From Sweltsa coloradensis (Eukaryota > Arthropoda > Insecta > Plecoptera > Chloroperlidae), in assembly GCA_024449915.1 (NCBI GenBank), contig JAMZAV010004597.1, forward strand, positions 1 to 64,000: a stretch of 64,000 nt of DNA. Reading direction: 5' to 3'. Positions 49,035 through 60,375 of this stretch are shown one piece after another (position 1 is the first letter of the stretch; each line of letters begins with the position of its first letter). Made by a program: the position numbers and the translations under genes. Below the pieces are notes generated by a model, which did no database searches, had not been told where the DNA came from, and was given only the letters and a program-made list of their open reading frames with translations.

Positions 49035-49428
49035 TAACATGTTATTACATGTAATATATATATATATTATATATATGTATACATGTATAATATATAATAA
49101 ATAAAAGTATAGAAATATATATTCTTTAATTTTACTTTAATTTTAAAGAAGGCCTGCACGGAATAACACGAAAAATATATTTTCGTCATATATTACAAGT
49201 ATATATTTTATTCTCTTTAAGATCTTGCTAATATAAACAAGTCAAATGAATCTCTTGAAGTCGAAATGATGACTACCGTGACCTTGAGCGGTCTCACTTA
49301 CATGGAAGTTACCAGCCTAGAACACGTCATGGATCGGGAAGAATATTTATATTTTGTACACTTTGATTGAAACAAGGCCGAGAAGATTGTGAAAATGTTA
49401 ATCTGAAGATGTTCTCAGTTTTCTGCAG
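49035..49428. other. AT microsatellite and upstream flank of a candidate exon
   Basis: An (AT)n-rich stretch occupies about 49,052-49,105. The following 300 bp is unique-looking and contains TGACCTTGA at 49,279-49,287. No coding frame is supported. Confidence 0.45.
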
Positions 49429-49514
49429 ATTGGTGCACGGTCAGCTGTGACCTTGACGAGGACGTGCTCAAGGTCGTGTCGTCGCGGTAAACCTCGTTGC
49501 TGGCGCCTTCACAG
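49429..49514 (+). other. Candidate 86-bp exon with strong splice sites
   Basis: The segment is preceded by GTTCTCAGTTTTCTGCAG, a good polypyrimidine tract and acceptor, and followed by GTGAGTGTGG, a near-consensus donor. It is GC-richer than the flanks. Frame 1 is open throughout (starting IGARSAV, ending with CWRLH). Frame 3 reads WCTVSCDLDEDVLKVVSSR and then stops, which would fit the C-terminus of a protein with an intron in the 3' UTR. Frame 2 stops early. No family is recognised. It may also be a non-coding RNA exon. Confidence 0.4.
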
Positions 49515-50875
49515 GTGAGTGTGGCAGATCGCTCCTCTTGTCTCCTCCTCCAAATGAATTGGTTATTGTCGAGTTCGTCTTAACTATGGTGCTAAACAAG
49601 TCTAGAAGTCAGGAAATTGTTTATATTCGTGGAAATTACCCATTGCACTAAAATCTCCCCAAAAAGAATCAAACGTTACATTATTTTAGGCCTCTGCCCC
49701 CCTTTGAATGTAATCATGTGCCATTACTGCCAGTCATGTCGTTCTGGGAAGAAATCAGAAAGTCAAGAACGCCAAATTTACAGTTTGTGAAAATAGAGAT
49801 TTTATTTGAAAAACTTGGAAGTCAGGGAATTCGCCCACCTGACATGTGAAAACATGGCATTTATAGGTGGAGAATCCTTGAATTAATTAAAAATAAACAT
49901 GATAAATCATCAATATCAGATCCAATATATCCAACAATGCATTTAATTAGTAATTTAACATTGTACGTAAGCTATCGATCATACAGGTAAATCGAGGGGT
50001 TTAGTTAGTTATATAAGATAAGATAAGTCTTTATTCAACTTCAGTTCAAATACATGATTGTACATTTCATATTTAGCCGGTTTGGGCCCAAAGAAGAAGA
50101 ATACCCACCTAGAGCCGGAGCTCTGTGTGTGGGTGTATTCAAATGAAATTTAAATATATTATTTAAGATGGCGATGCTGTTGCGAGACCTATGCAGTAAG
50201 CTTATGTGGAGTTAAGTGGATAATAAACATTTGAAGTACATTTACACATTAAATAGAAAAAATAATATCTAAGCAAAATATATAGATATATTTCTAATCT
50301 AATCGAATCTGATCTAATCTAATTTATAGATCTATCGATCTACAGTAGAGATACGAATAAAGTCTTATGTTTTAAGTACAATCTAAAATTAGACATTTAT
50401 TATAGTTGGCAATGATTCTGACAATAATATTTAATAAGTCAAGCATAGTAGGCTACTTGTAGATAATGTTGTTGGTGTTTGGATAAAAATAAAAATAAAA
50501 CTGTGGATTTATTTACAAGTTAATAAAAGAAGTATGTTTGTAAAATAATATAAAAGAAGAAAGAAGTAGTAGGTAACTAATAACATAAAATTGTGTGACA
50601 CATATAGCAATAACAGTAGTTAGCAGTAATTTGAATTTAAAATCAGTTATTACCATTTACCAAGTTAACGAATAACCTTAAAAAATATATATTTACTAAT
50701 TGACTATTACAGTTATAATAGCATTTTCTATTTTTTTATTTTTTGTGGTCAATATATGTAATGGTGTCATCTACAACCATTGGCACGCAATACTGTTCAA
50801 CATTCCTCAACGCTGCACTGCATTCGATTGTGCAAATCAGTTTCTGGATTTCTGGAATTGATTTCCATATAATAA
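49515..50875. other. Unassigned AT-rich stretch
   Basis: If the preceding exon is real this is intron or downstream flank. It holds the retroposon-like tail described at 50,030-50,150 and very AT-rich sequence after 50,230. Short repeats of AATCTAATC occur near 50,296-50,325. Confidence 0.35.
50030..50150 (-). mobile_element. Possible retroposon 3' end with (TTATC)n tail
   Basis: On the minus strand the sequence ends AATAAAGACTTATCTTATCT, a form common at the 3' ends of invertebrate non-LTR elements and their SINEs. Upstream lies a short GC-richer body with GGCTCTAGGTGGG. Only one copy is seen in the window, so this rests on the tail type. Confidence 0.35.
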
Positions 50876-51468
50876 CTAGGAAAACGCTAAAGTCCCGCCG
50901 CGTTGTTGGATGAGCGTAATTGCTGCATTGAGCTGCCATGTGTCATGCGGATTTTCTGTTGTTTTGTGAAAAAATCATTACTAAGGTGAAGATTTTTTTT
51001 AAATAAATTAAAATAAATTAAAAATTAACTTAAATTTTTAATTTTTTTAATAATCGTAATTTAAAAAAGGAAAAAATCGGAATATTGAAATTTTCATAGG
51101 AAATAATTATTCGATTGCGCACAAATTTAACACGAATATATTAATTCATAAAATTAAGGTTCTATGAAAAAATCATTACAATAGGATAAAGCATGTAGGT
51201 GTTATAAGCTGAAGAAATTTGTTAAAAATCGAAAAAAATCGTAAAATTGCGATTTTCATGAGAAATAATTTTTCGATTGCGCTCAAAAACGTGGCAGTTC
51301 TTGGTTCAGAGATTTCAAAGGCCCCAATAAAATTTCATCTCAATTGGAGTATCGTTTTAGCCGGAATCGTGTTAAAAGACACACAAAAATACAGAAAAAA
51401 AACATTCCGGATTTTTTTCTCCAGTGTAGTGAAATGGAATCTTCGCTTCGCTCGCTACGCTCATCCAA
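50876..51468 (-). mobile_element. Helentron/HINE-like element, copy D (short form)
   Basis: Full-length copy beginning CTAGGAAAACGCTAAAGTCC and ending GCTCATCCAA. It is flanked by A before CTAGG and T after CCAA on the plus strand. Only one full ~160-bp internal repeat plus the partial one is present, making it the shortest complete type-1 copy. It is useful as the reference for spotting the insert in copy B. Confidence 0.75.
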
Positions 51469-52446
51469 TTAACAAGTACACCTACCGGAGTGTTTCCAGA
51501 TTAATGAAATTGAGAAATAGTTGATAACGGTTTTACAAACAGCAGGGTTGGTCCCCATGTGCACTGTGTGAAAACCTGTGAAAATATACTGAATCATTTT
51601 TTTAATTTTTGCCGGGGAAAATGTGAAATTGTTTTATTTTCGTACAATCAATTTTAGTTTTTACGTTTTAGAATAAATGCGAGTTTTATTTATGACTTGG
51701 TGCTCCTTGCTTTAAAAAGATCGATTTTGATTTTTAGAAATCATCTACATGGCCAAAGCAAGAAGTAAAACGCATAAATCAGTTGTTTAATATACTTCAC
51801 AAATCATACTTCACACTTCATTTTTCACTCATTTCATTTTTCATACTATGTAAATAATTTTACTTACTGCAGAGCAATAAGGCAGAGCTTTGTTTTAAAA
51901 ATAAAGTTGCACTAAAAAATTAGATGATACTTTAAACATATGTCCAACGTAACAAAATTTAAATGGATAGATAGGCCTATTTTGCACTCAACACTGCATA
52001 CTGAGTGGTTTAAATTTACCGTCTCGGCAACTTACCGCCTTCTAGTTGGTTATCTTTTTGCAATGCTGTGTAATAACCGTGTGGTAATATGTGATGATTT
52101 GAGGGAAACTCATATTATGAAAAAATGTAAAATAAAATTCAAATATGAAAAAATGCGAAATTTCACAAATGGCTGGGACCATCCCTGCACAAGGCAACGA
52201 TGAAGAATGTAGCATGAAGCTACGGCGTCTATAGTTGTCGACTAACGACTTACACTTGAATAACATTACACTTACAGAACGGTAATAGGCCTAAGTGAAA
52301 AGACGAGTGCAGGGGATCTCATGCGCAGTGACGTGCAGATGTACAGTGGGACCCTCTAGCCAGTTTAGACACATGTTCTAGACCTACCGCCTCGTGGTGG
52401 ACAAAGTTGATTGCCATATTATTAGTAGTTGAGCTATCTGATATGA
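51469..52446. other. Unassigned stretch
   Basis: AT-rich with overlapping short frames on both strands at 51,940-52,266. None is recognisable. Confidence 0.35.
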
Positions 52447-52998
52447 TTGGATGAGCGAAGCGAAGACTTCAATGTCACTGACCCCTCAACAAATTTAGCT
52501 ACAATGTTTTTTTTTCTTTTTTTCTGTCTGTTTGTTGCGCTCTACCGGGCAAACGGCATATGCGATCTTGATAAAAATTGAAATCTCTGAACTTAGACCT
52601 GCCACATTTTTGGGTACAATCGAAGAAATATTTCTCATGAATATCGTACTTTTACGATTTGTTTCGATTTTAAGTGCGATATTTTCGTGACATTTGGGCC
52701 GATTGTGACCAAACGGGTGGGGCTACAACGTTAATATTTTACATGGACATTAAGGTAATGGTGATGTAATTGCTTGCTGAAAGAAAAAGTTGAAAAAGTT
52801 AGCCAGAATCCATAGAATATAGGTTTAAATATGAGTTTTTTTTAGGTTTATAATAACAATTAACAAGTAACAATAGAAACTTGACAACAATCACCTACAA
52901 TGCATTCAAAAAGCACTTGCAAAGGAAAAGTGGTCCTACGTAAACTAAAAACTTACAAAAAAGCTCATCCATCAACGCGGCGGGACGCGTTTTCCTAG
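52447..52998 (+). mobile_element. Helentron/HINE-like element, copy E (type 2)
   Basis: In the inferred 5'-3' orientation it starts TTGGATGAGCGAAGCGAAG after an A and ends GCGTTTTCCTAG before a T. Near the 3' end AACGCG and CGCGTT can pair around GCGGGA as a hairpin, as expected for Helitron-type ends. The inverted GCTCATCCAT lies just upstream of it. The interior contains ACGGCATATGCGATCTTGAT and GACATTAAGGTAATGGTGAT and is related to type 1 through CTGAACTTAGACCTGCCAC and TATTTCTCATGAATATCG. Confidence 0.75.
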
Positions 52999-54005
52999 TA
53001 TTAATTTATCCTATTCATTTAAAAAACTAACTTGCGTAGGCCAACAATATAAAAATGCAGACAAAATAATGAACAATAGAATAAAGTTTTAAATAGTAAT
53101 ATTTCAACAACAATGTAATATAGCCTAATAAGGCAATAATTTTGGTAGCCTATTCAAAATGGATAGAAACTGAAATTAATTAATGAACCAAATAGAAAAT
53201 AGAAAAGAAAAAACAAAAGAGAGAGAAAAAAAAAAGAAACATAAAAACAAATCAAATCAATCTTCAAATTAATCGAATCAAACTTTTGCGGACAATACCA
53301 CTTAACGCGAATCTTCATTCTTCTGTTCAAATCTTGTACAATTTACTTTTTAGACTTTTAGTACAAAATATCTTGTCTTTAATATATAATTATATCAGAC
53401 AAAATTATTAAAAATTGTATATGTCAAAAACTGATCACAGCAATGATACAGGACTCATATAAAATAAAAAATAAACTCAAGATGCAGGCTCCACCAGTGG
53501 ACGTCAACCAGACAATTTAAGCATAAAAAAAAATACATTGACCTTTTGTAGGGTACGATTTTGTTTATCAATGTAGGCGGTGAAAATATGCGATTTAATT
53601 CTTCTTTACCCCGGCACTTTGGTACGGACTGTGCCACCCGGCGTTTAAATTATTCGTTTCACTTTGACATGACTAATTTCTCCGGTTCTCCCCATCTTTA
53701 CTGGTCAAGATCAAGCAACATATTTGCCTGATTATCACCTCGCTTGACCACGATGACACAACAGCTGTTGCGCCACCGCCTTGACGATACAAAGCCTCCA
53801 GTACAAGGCGGTGGTTTATTGTACACTCACAGGCTGTGCAGTGCGAGGTGCGAGTCTCAAAGCATCGACCTCCTTCACAGACAATACACCAAGACCAGAC
53901 AACATTCCTCCGGCCTCCAGACCGCGCGCGCGCGTGGCTCTTAGCGTAATAAACTTTATTTTACGTTTGTTTTGTGATTTCTAATTTTAAATTTATACAT
54001 ATTTA
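52999..54005. other. Unassigned stretch; CG-rich patch before an AATAAA signal
   Basis: A GC-richer patch at 53,700-53,945 ends in CGCGCGCGCG and is followed by AATAAA at about 53,948. A 66-codon frame (53,744-53,944) lies within it. It could be the tail of a retroelement or a gene end, but no domain is visible. Confidence 0.3.
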
Positions 54006-54771
54006 CTAGGAAAACGCTTAAGTCCCGCCGCGTTGATGGATGAGCTTTTTTAAAGTTTTTAGTTTGCGTGGGATATCTTTACTTTTGCAAGTGCTTTGTT
54101 TTTCTGCCGACGCATTGTAGGTGATTGTTGTCAAGTTTCTATTGTTTCTTGTTAATTTGTTATTATTTAACGTAAAAATCTTACATTAAAAGCTATATTT
54201 CTATGGATTCTGGCTAACTTTTTCAACATTTTCTTTCAAAAGGTACTACATCACCATAACCTTAATGCCCATGTATAATATGAACGTTGTAGCCCCACCC
54301 GTTTGGTCAGAATTGGCCCAAATGGCACGAAAATATCGCACAAAAAGTCAAAAAAACGTATATTAAAAGCTTTATTTCTCTCGATTCTGGCTTACTTTTT
54401 CAACTTTTTCTTTCAAAAAGCAATACATCACCATTACCTTAATGTCCATGTGAAATATGAACGTTGTAGCCCCACCCGTTTGGTCAGAATTGGCCCAAAT
54501 GGCACGAAAATATCGCACTAAAAATCGAAAAAAATCGTAAAAGTACGATATTCATGAGAAATATTTCTTCGATTGTACCCAAAAACGTGGCAAGTCTAAG
54601 TTCAGAGAAAACGAAGGTCGTGTCAAATTTTCATCAAGATCGCATGCCGTTTGCCCGGTAGAGAGCGAACAAACAGACGGAAAAACAAACAAACAAACAA
54701 ACAAAAAAAAACAACCGAGCTAAATTTTTTGGGGGGTCAGTGAAATTGAAGTCTTCGCTTCGCTCATCCAA
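54006..54771 (-). mobile_element. Helentron/HINE-like element, copy F (type 2, internally duplicated)
   Basis: Begins CTAGGAAAACGCTTAAGTCC, ends CGCTTCGCTCATCCAA and has the type-2 interior of copy E in the opposite orientation. A segment of about 160-175 bp is duplicated in tandem: TTTGGTCAGAATTGGCCCAA and AATGGCACGAAAATATCGCA each occur twice (54,302-54,340 and 54,480-54,518). A 72-codon frame across it only reflects this duplication. Confidence 0.75.
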
Positions 54772-54915
54772 TTAATATTTGCATTCCCATACTTAAAATT
54801 TGGACGTGTTACATTATAAAAATGAATTCGTGAATGACAGATAAGGCATCTGCCCCATAGTACATGTGTTACAGTACCTGTCACCCTGTTAAACTTATAC
54901 AATATATATAATATA

Positions 54916-55684
54916 CTAGGAAAACGCTTAAGTCCCGCCGCGTTGTTGGATGAGCGTAATTGGTGCATTGAGCTGCCATGTGTTATGCGGATTTTCTGTT
55001 CTGTGAAAAAATCATTACTAAGTTGAAGTTTTTTTTTTTTTATTATTTAAAAATAAATAAAAAATAAACTTTAATTTTTAATTTTTTTAATTAATCGTAA
55101 TTTAAAAAAGAAAAAATCGTAAAATTTCGATTTTCATAAGAAATAATTATTCGATTGTGCTCAAATTTCACACGAATATATTAATTCATAAAATTAAGGT
55201 TCTGTGAAAAAATCATTACAATCGGATAAAGCATGTAGGTGTTATAAGTCAAAGAATTTTTTTAAAAAAGAAAATCGTAAAATGGCGATTTTCATGAGAA
55301 ATAATTTTTCGATTGCGCTCAATTTTTTCACGAATATATAAATTCATAAAATAAAGGTCCTGTGAAAAAATCATTACAATTAGACAAAGCGTGTAGGTAT
55401 TATAAATCGAAGAATTTTTTCAAAATCGAAAAAAATCGTAAAATTGCGATTTTTATGAGAATTTTTTTTTCGATTGCGCTCAAAAACGTGGCAGTTCTAA
55501 GTTCAAGATTTCGAAGCCCCCAATAAAATTTAATCGCAATCGGAGTATCGGTTTAGCCGGAATCGTGCTAAAAAACAGACAAAAATACAAAAAAAAAAAA
55601 AAAAAAAAACATTCCGGATTTTTTTCTCCAGTGTAGTGAAATGGAATCTTCGCTTCGCTCGCTACGCTCGCTACGCTTATCCAA
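54916..55684 (-). mobile_element. Helentron/HINE-like element, copy G (type 1)
   Basis: Full-length type-1 copy from CTAGGAAAACGCTTAAG to GCTTATCCAA, with A before and T after. Two full ~160-bp repeats plus the partial one are present. Near its end GCTCGCTACGCTCGCTACGC shows a small local duplication of the terminal GCTACGCTC word. Only 144 bp separate it from copy F in the same orientation. Confidence 0.75.
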
Positions 55685-57635
55685 TAAATACAATGTCAAA
55701 GACAAAGTTAAATCCAGTATCAAATTCAACATCAATAAATATTACCCACTGTTCGTTAGCCTATCCTGCCCATGTTATTTGACTTATCAACCTTATCAAT
55801 TATCAACTTATCAACCTTATCAACTTATCAACCTCTCGCAAAAAACATCTGACTGACGAACGAGACAAGATTCTTTAGATAGCTTAGACCTCATGCTTGT
55901 CTGCCCTTTAGAAGTTGATTTAGAAACATTTTTTAATATCAAATACACCAAATATACGTAAAACAAAGTCAAAACTGCCATTTTGTAAAAATCCACCTAA
56001 AACGCATTCAAAAGCACTGAAAATTGAATAGCACACTAGCATCGAGAAACTTTTCTTTGCAACCCTGAATTCAGTGTTCACTTGAGTCTTGCAAATGTTT
56101 TGTGCCCTGGACGAAGTTCGAAATCTCAATCAAATAAGCATGAGAACGCTATTCGATTCGAATCGAAAATGTGCGTTCGTACTTTTCGAACCACGACTAT
56201 ATTTTTCAATCGATCAAAACGATTATTTTGTGCATGAAGAAAGATCGGACAATACAAATCCTCATACATGGCTTCTTTATTTTGGCTTCGAATGGTCATA
56301 CAAAATTTTAAAATATCGACTCAAATTGCAAGTTTTGGAGGGTGAAAAAAAACAGAACAAGATAATGTTAAGTTCTCTTCCTAGGTACGAAAGTACTGCA
56401 CTCTAGACTCTGTAAGTCCGCAATCAAACCTAGTAATCTAAATTTTTGAATGAAAACATTTTCAATATCATCTACATAACATAAAAGCGAAAATGAAAAT
56501 TCCATACTGAAAACAAAAATGAATGAGAGCACATAAAATTGCAGAAGAACATTCAATTTGTTTACTGATCTAAGATAATGTACATCGAAGATTCGACAAT
56601 AGAGTAATAGTAAAAAACTGGCATTAAAAAAATGATTGAAATATAATATTAAAATTTAGGTTATGTCAAGATTGACAATAAGTTGTTTCTTTAAAAATTA
56701 TTTAATTATCTGATCATTGATTTATAATCTCCTAATTCATCACCTTAACATGTAATAATTACTATTAATTATTATTAATTATTTTTAATTAGTAGGATTT
56801 ATTAGTAATTATTCTTATCTCAAGGAAGAGATGAAAGGATACCATATAAGCGAAGGATGGTGATGATTATGTCAATTTAATCGTTTCTGGCCTGGTATCT
56901 ATAGTGGGAGTAGAGCAAGCCTCGTAGGCCTACACATTGAATGTGTCTCACATACATTTACTGAAACTGTATAATGCCTGATGAAGCCCCATGCTCAAGA
57001 TATTAGGATTTGCAACAAGAAAACTTTGTTTGAAGACATTTTCAATAAATGGCAACCGTGACACATTTAAAACTAGGTCTGGTGTAGATATTATTATTAC
57101 CAATGTCAATGTGTCGAACTTCACAAGGAATTTACTTTATGATGTGATCTATAGTTGAATGGGCAGTACTAAAATATTATTACGTTTGGTTACTTTTTTA
57201 AGTCTAGATAACGATTGCATTGTCGTAAACTACAAAAAAAGTAGGGTAATGGGACAAATACATGTTTTAGTAGGTCATTTCATATTCAGATAATATAATG
57301 AGAAAGCGTTTGTAAAAAATTAGGAATCAATATAATAATTTTTTTTTTAAAGAAATTAAATTTGAATCTTTACAATATCTGTGTAAATACAATAAAATTA
57401 CATGCATAAATAATTGACAGTGCAGATGTGTTGCCAGTTTTGGGGGGAACGGGGGTACGGATTTATTTTGCTTGATTTGAAACGGGCGTAATTGTCAGAA
57501 AAACGTATTGTGGTGTCTCATATTTGCATACCTTGATGTCGTCTATGTACTGTCTCGTTTTGATAATTATTCTATATGTTTTTGATCTGTTCTTGTATTT
57601 GCTCATATTATGTTGTTTTTTTATCATCGTGGGAA
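55685..57635. other. Unassigned stretch with a short minisatellite
   Basis: A (CTTATCAAC)n minisatellite lies at about 55,782-55,834. The frame at 56,089-56,406 (105 codons, plus) has varied composition but no domain I recognise and no clear splice context. An ATTAATTATT-rich stretch is at 56,755-56,815. Confidence 0.4.
55782..55834. repeat. Short minisatellite, CTTATCAAC unit
   Basis: About five tandem copies of CTTATCAAC or CCTTATCAA with small variations. Confidence 0.75.
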
Positions 57636-57639
57636 TTAA

Positions 57640-57893
57640 ACCTATTATAGGGTGCAATATGCCTCTCTTCAGGTGGGTGAACTAGGTGTGTTGCGGATAC
57701 GACAATTGTATTGTATTGTGTACAATTGTGCAGAGGGCTGTTTAAGAGGAATCAATCCCTTGCATTCGCATTAACGACTGAGGAAAACCTCGGAAAAACC
57801 TTAAGTCAGGATTGCCGGTCTCGACGGGATTCGAACCCGGGATCTCCCGAATCAGAGTTGAGCGCTTAGCGCCCGAGCCAGCACTGTCGGTTC
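57640..57893 (-). mobile_element. tRNA-derived SINE with conserved central domain
   Basis: The minus strand carries a tRNA-like head: an A-box-like TGGCTCGGGCG near 57,882, CGGGAGATCCC, and the B box GGGTTCGAATCCC. It is followed by TTTTTCCGAGGTTTTCCTCA and GCGAATGCAAGGGATTGATT. That second motif resembles the body of tRNA-SINEs I remember from arthropod genomes (recalled, not searched). The tail toward 57,640 is unclear. It does not fold as a functional tRNA with the usual anticodon loop. Confidence 0.6.
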
Positions 57894-58364
57894 ATATTAT
57901 GTTTCATGAGGGCTGTTCCCATTGAGGATTGTTTGACTGTGAATGTTTTGATTATGTGATTGTTAGAGAGAAGAAGTTAAGGTTTTAGTGGTTGGGAAGG
58001 TGGTTGTTTGGCTGGGAGACGGGATTCGGTCCACGGATCTGAAAAGGTACAGACTTACGTGTATGGTTCTTATTTAAATATAACAATTCTGTGTTAAATA
58101 AACTTGTTTCTTTTTACGTGTAGTTATTTGCTTCTCTTTATTAAATATCCGGGGCAGAAGAGAAACAGATCTACTTTTTCTTTGAACGGTAGATATTAAA
58201 AATTAGTGTTGATTATAGAAAATGTTACCAACATTTTATGTTTTGAGACATTTGATCGAAATCTACAATCATCGAAATAACTATTTTTTTGAAACATGTT
58301 TTAAAAAGTGACAAAATTGAATAGAGGTTTGTTATACAATGTTCGAATGAAATTGTTCGTGGAT

Positions 58365-58460
58365 ATTCCAATCAAACCTGAAATTACCAAATCCATCTAA
58401 GCCGGGTAGCGAACCCGGGTCTCCAGATTGCCGGTCGGGTGCTTTACCCCTACAATTTCT
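58365..58460 (-). mobile_element. tRNA-derived SINE-like copy
   Basis: On the minus strand the B-box-like GGGTTCGCTACC follows GGAGACCC and is followed by GATGGATTTGGTAATTTCAG, matching the copy at 16.3 kb. The two copies share both tRNA-like and 3' parts. Confidence 0.6.
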
Positions 58461-59744
58461 TCCTACAATTTCTTTGACAGGAAATACGTTATTTATTTTG
58501 CATACAGTATGTTCGATTCAGGATGCTCGATTCATTAGTAGCAACATCGTAGTTATGTACTTGGATAGATCTAGAAATAAAGTTATTTCATAAATAATTT
58601 AATTGCAACCATGGATTATCAAAGATAATCTCAGTGATACAAATTCCATGGCGTACTACAGATTTATACTACCTGTCCCCCCCCCCCCCCTCCTGAATAC
58701 ACAAGACTTGGTTTTTAAACTAAAAAAAAAAGGTTAGGCCTACCTTAATTGAGCTTATATTTATGTAACTGGGTCATCTTCTTCAGTCTTTAAATTTGAA
58801 GGTTATCTATAATTTTATATCTTTTAACGACTTAAGTTTTTATTTATATTTTTATTTATTTGTAATTTGTGTATAATTTGTGCTGTAAGAAATAGTTCTT
58901 TTTCGAATAATAAAATCGTAATATCGTACTAATATTTCGTGTAGCTGGTCCGTTACAGTGACCCATAGTTGAATAGAGTATGTATTATACTATTAATATC
59001 TTTATGACTATATTCTATTTAGTTACAAATCCGGTTAACAATTTCAAAACAATAAAATAAAATATATTTTGGGTCCTATACAATGCACAATAAGTATCAT
59101 TATGACAACTTAAATTTGGAGAGAAGTCGAAGAAAACGATTGTTCAGAATTCAAAAGCCTCACCCCTGAGTCTGCCCCTCCCCCCCCCCCTTTCCCCCTC
59201 ACTGACAACTTTCCAATTTCAAAAATCCAGTAGATTTCTTGCTAATTATCCGCACAAACTAAAATTCCCTGAAGTTTACACCTAAATATGGTAAAATTGT
59301 CTCCTTTCTCGATACTTAATAAATATTATTATTATAAGGTTTTTGGGACATTGTACCTTGTTACTGGAGTGTAATAACGCACGCGTACCGGTGTGAGAAC
59401 CGTCTAATATCATTATCATTGCGATCCACGGAAGCCTTCAATCCTTCAGATATTGTTATATAAGTCAAACTCCTAGCTTTCAACGTCTCCCAGTAAAAGT
59501 TGATTGCCATGCACATTTAGAAATGGTAAACAAATACCATGTTATTATGAGAAAACGAACGTAAAGATGCATTTAGAAACTGCATTACATTGCATTTCCG
59601 GTACTTTTCAGCTGCTATCCGGGCTAAATCTGCTCGCCCAAAACTCTCTTTGGTCTGAAAACGATATATCAAAAAACTCACTCTCGACGAACCTCACTTA
59701 CGCTTTCAAACAGTCACTGTGTGTTTTGGACAAGGGAAAGTAAT
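58461..59744. other. Unassigned stretch with C runs
   Basis: C runs at 58,677-58,691 and 59,178-59,191. A 79-codon frame at 59,504-59,743 ends just before the next mobile element and is not recognised. Confidence 0.35.
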
Positions 59745-59759
59745 AGCCCAAGTAGCACA

Positions 59760-60090
59760 AAGTATGGCGATCTTATGGCGAGCTGTAACTCGCCATCAGT
59801 TGAGCTGATGGCCCATAAGCGGCGATGCCCCTTAGGGGCCCGCTTGTGGGGTTGGCCAGGCGCCCATAACTTTGCCATAAGCAACGCGCCGCTTATGGCC
59901 ATAAGCGGCCCACTGTAGCAAAAACCATCAGTTTCGAAAATACTGTGCGCATTTTGTGACAACGGCCCGCTTATGGGCCATAGCCGGCGATACACAGTTT
60001 GCCATCAGTTCGCCGCTTAGGTCCACAGGCGGCCGCTGTAGCAAATCGACAGTGCTTCACTTTTGCACAGCGGGATGCTTAGGGGCCCCG
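59760..60090. repeat. Left subterminal cluster of GC-rich near-palindromes
   Basis: At least five versions of GCTTATGGCCATAAGC occur in either orientation, with GCCCATAAGCGGCG and CGCTTATGGGCCATAGCC among them. They are spaced 40-100 bp apart and GC-rich against an AT-rich interior. Such subterminal repeats are where transposases of several DNA transposon groups bind, which is known biology applied here by analogy. Confidence 0.75.
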
Positions 60091-60284
60091 GCAGTGAGAA
60101 ATGTTTCGGGAACACTAGCACCATTAGTAGAGACGCGAGGAAGTCACGCACACAAACGAAAATATTAAAAATTTCAAAATTATATATCTTTTCAATTGCG
60201 CGAGCATTTCAATTTATATAAAACTGTGTGTAGAGAACAAATTCAAGTTAATACAGAGAGAGTTATTAGACATAGATAAATTTT

Positions 60285-60375
60285 ATCGCCCATCGCCGTA
60301 CTCGAACCCCAACCTGCTGCGCCGAACTCTGGAACGCTGACCGCTACACACCGTGATCACTGCTAGAGGAGGCGC
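60285..60375 (-). mobile_element. tRNA-like SINE copy inside the 2.37-kb element
   Basis: On the minus strand TGTAGCGGTCAGCGTTCC resembles an A box and GGGGTTCGAGTACGGC a B box about 40 bp later. Then comes GATGGGCGATAAAATT. It looks tRNA-derived, but the acceptor stem does not close, so it is a SINE or pseudo-tRNA. Confidence 0.55.

Noticed and set aside
54303..54521. 72-codon frame with a repeated VRIGPNGTKISH word
   Set aside because: The peptide repeat is caused by the tandem DNA duplication inside Helentron-like copy F.
56089..56406. 105-codon plus-strand frame with varied composition
   Set aside because: No recognisable domain, no convincing splice sites or initiator context; kept out of the gene list for lack of support.
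57800..57893. Functional tRNA gene on the minus strand
   Set aside because: The B box is good, but the acceptor stem and anticodon loop do not form a standard cloverleaf and a SINE-type body follows.
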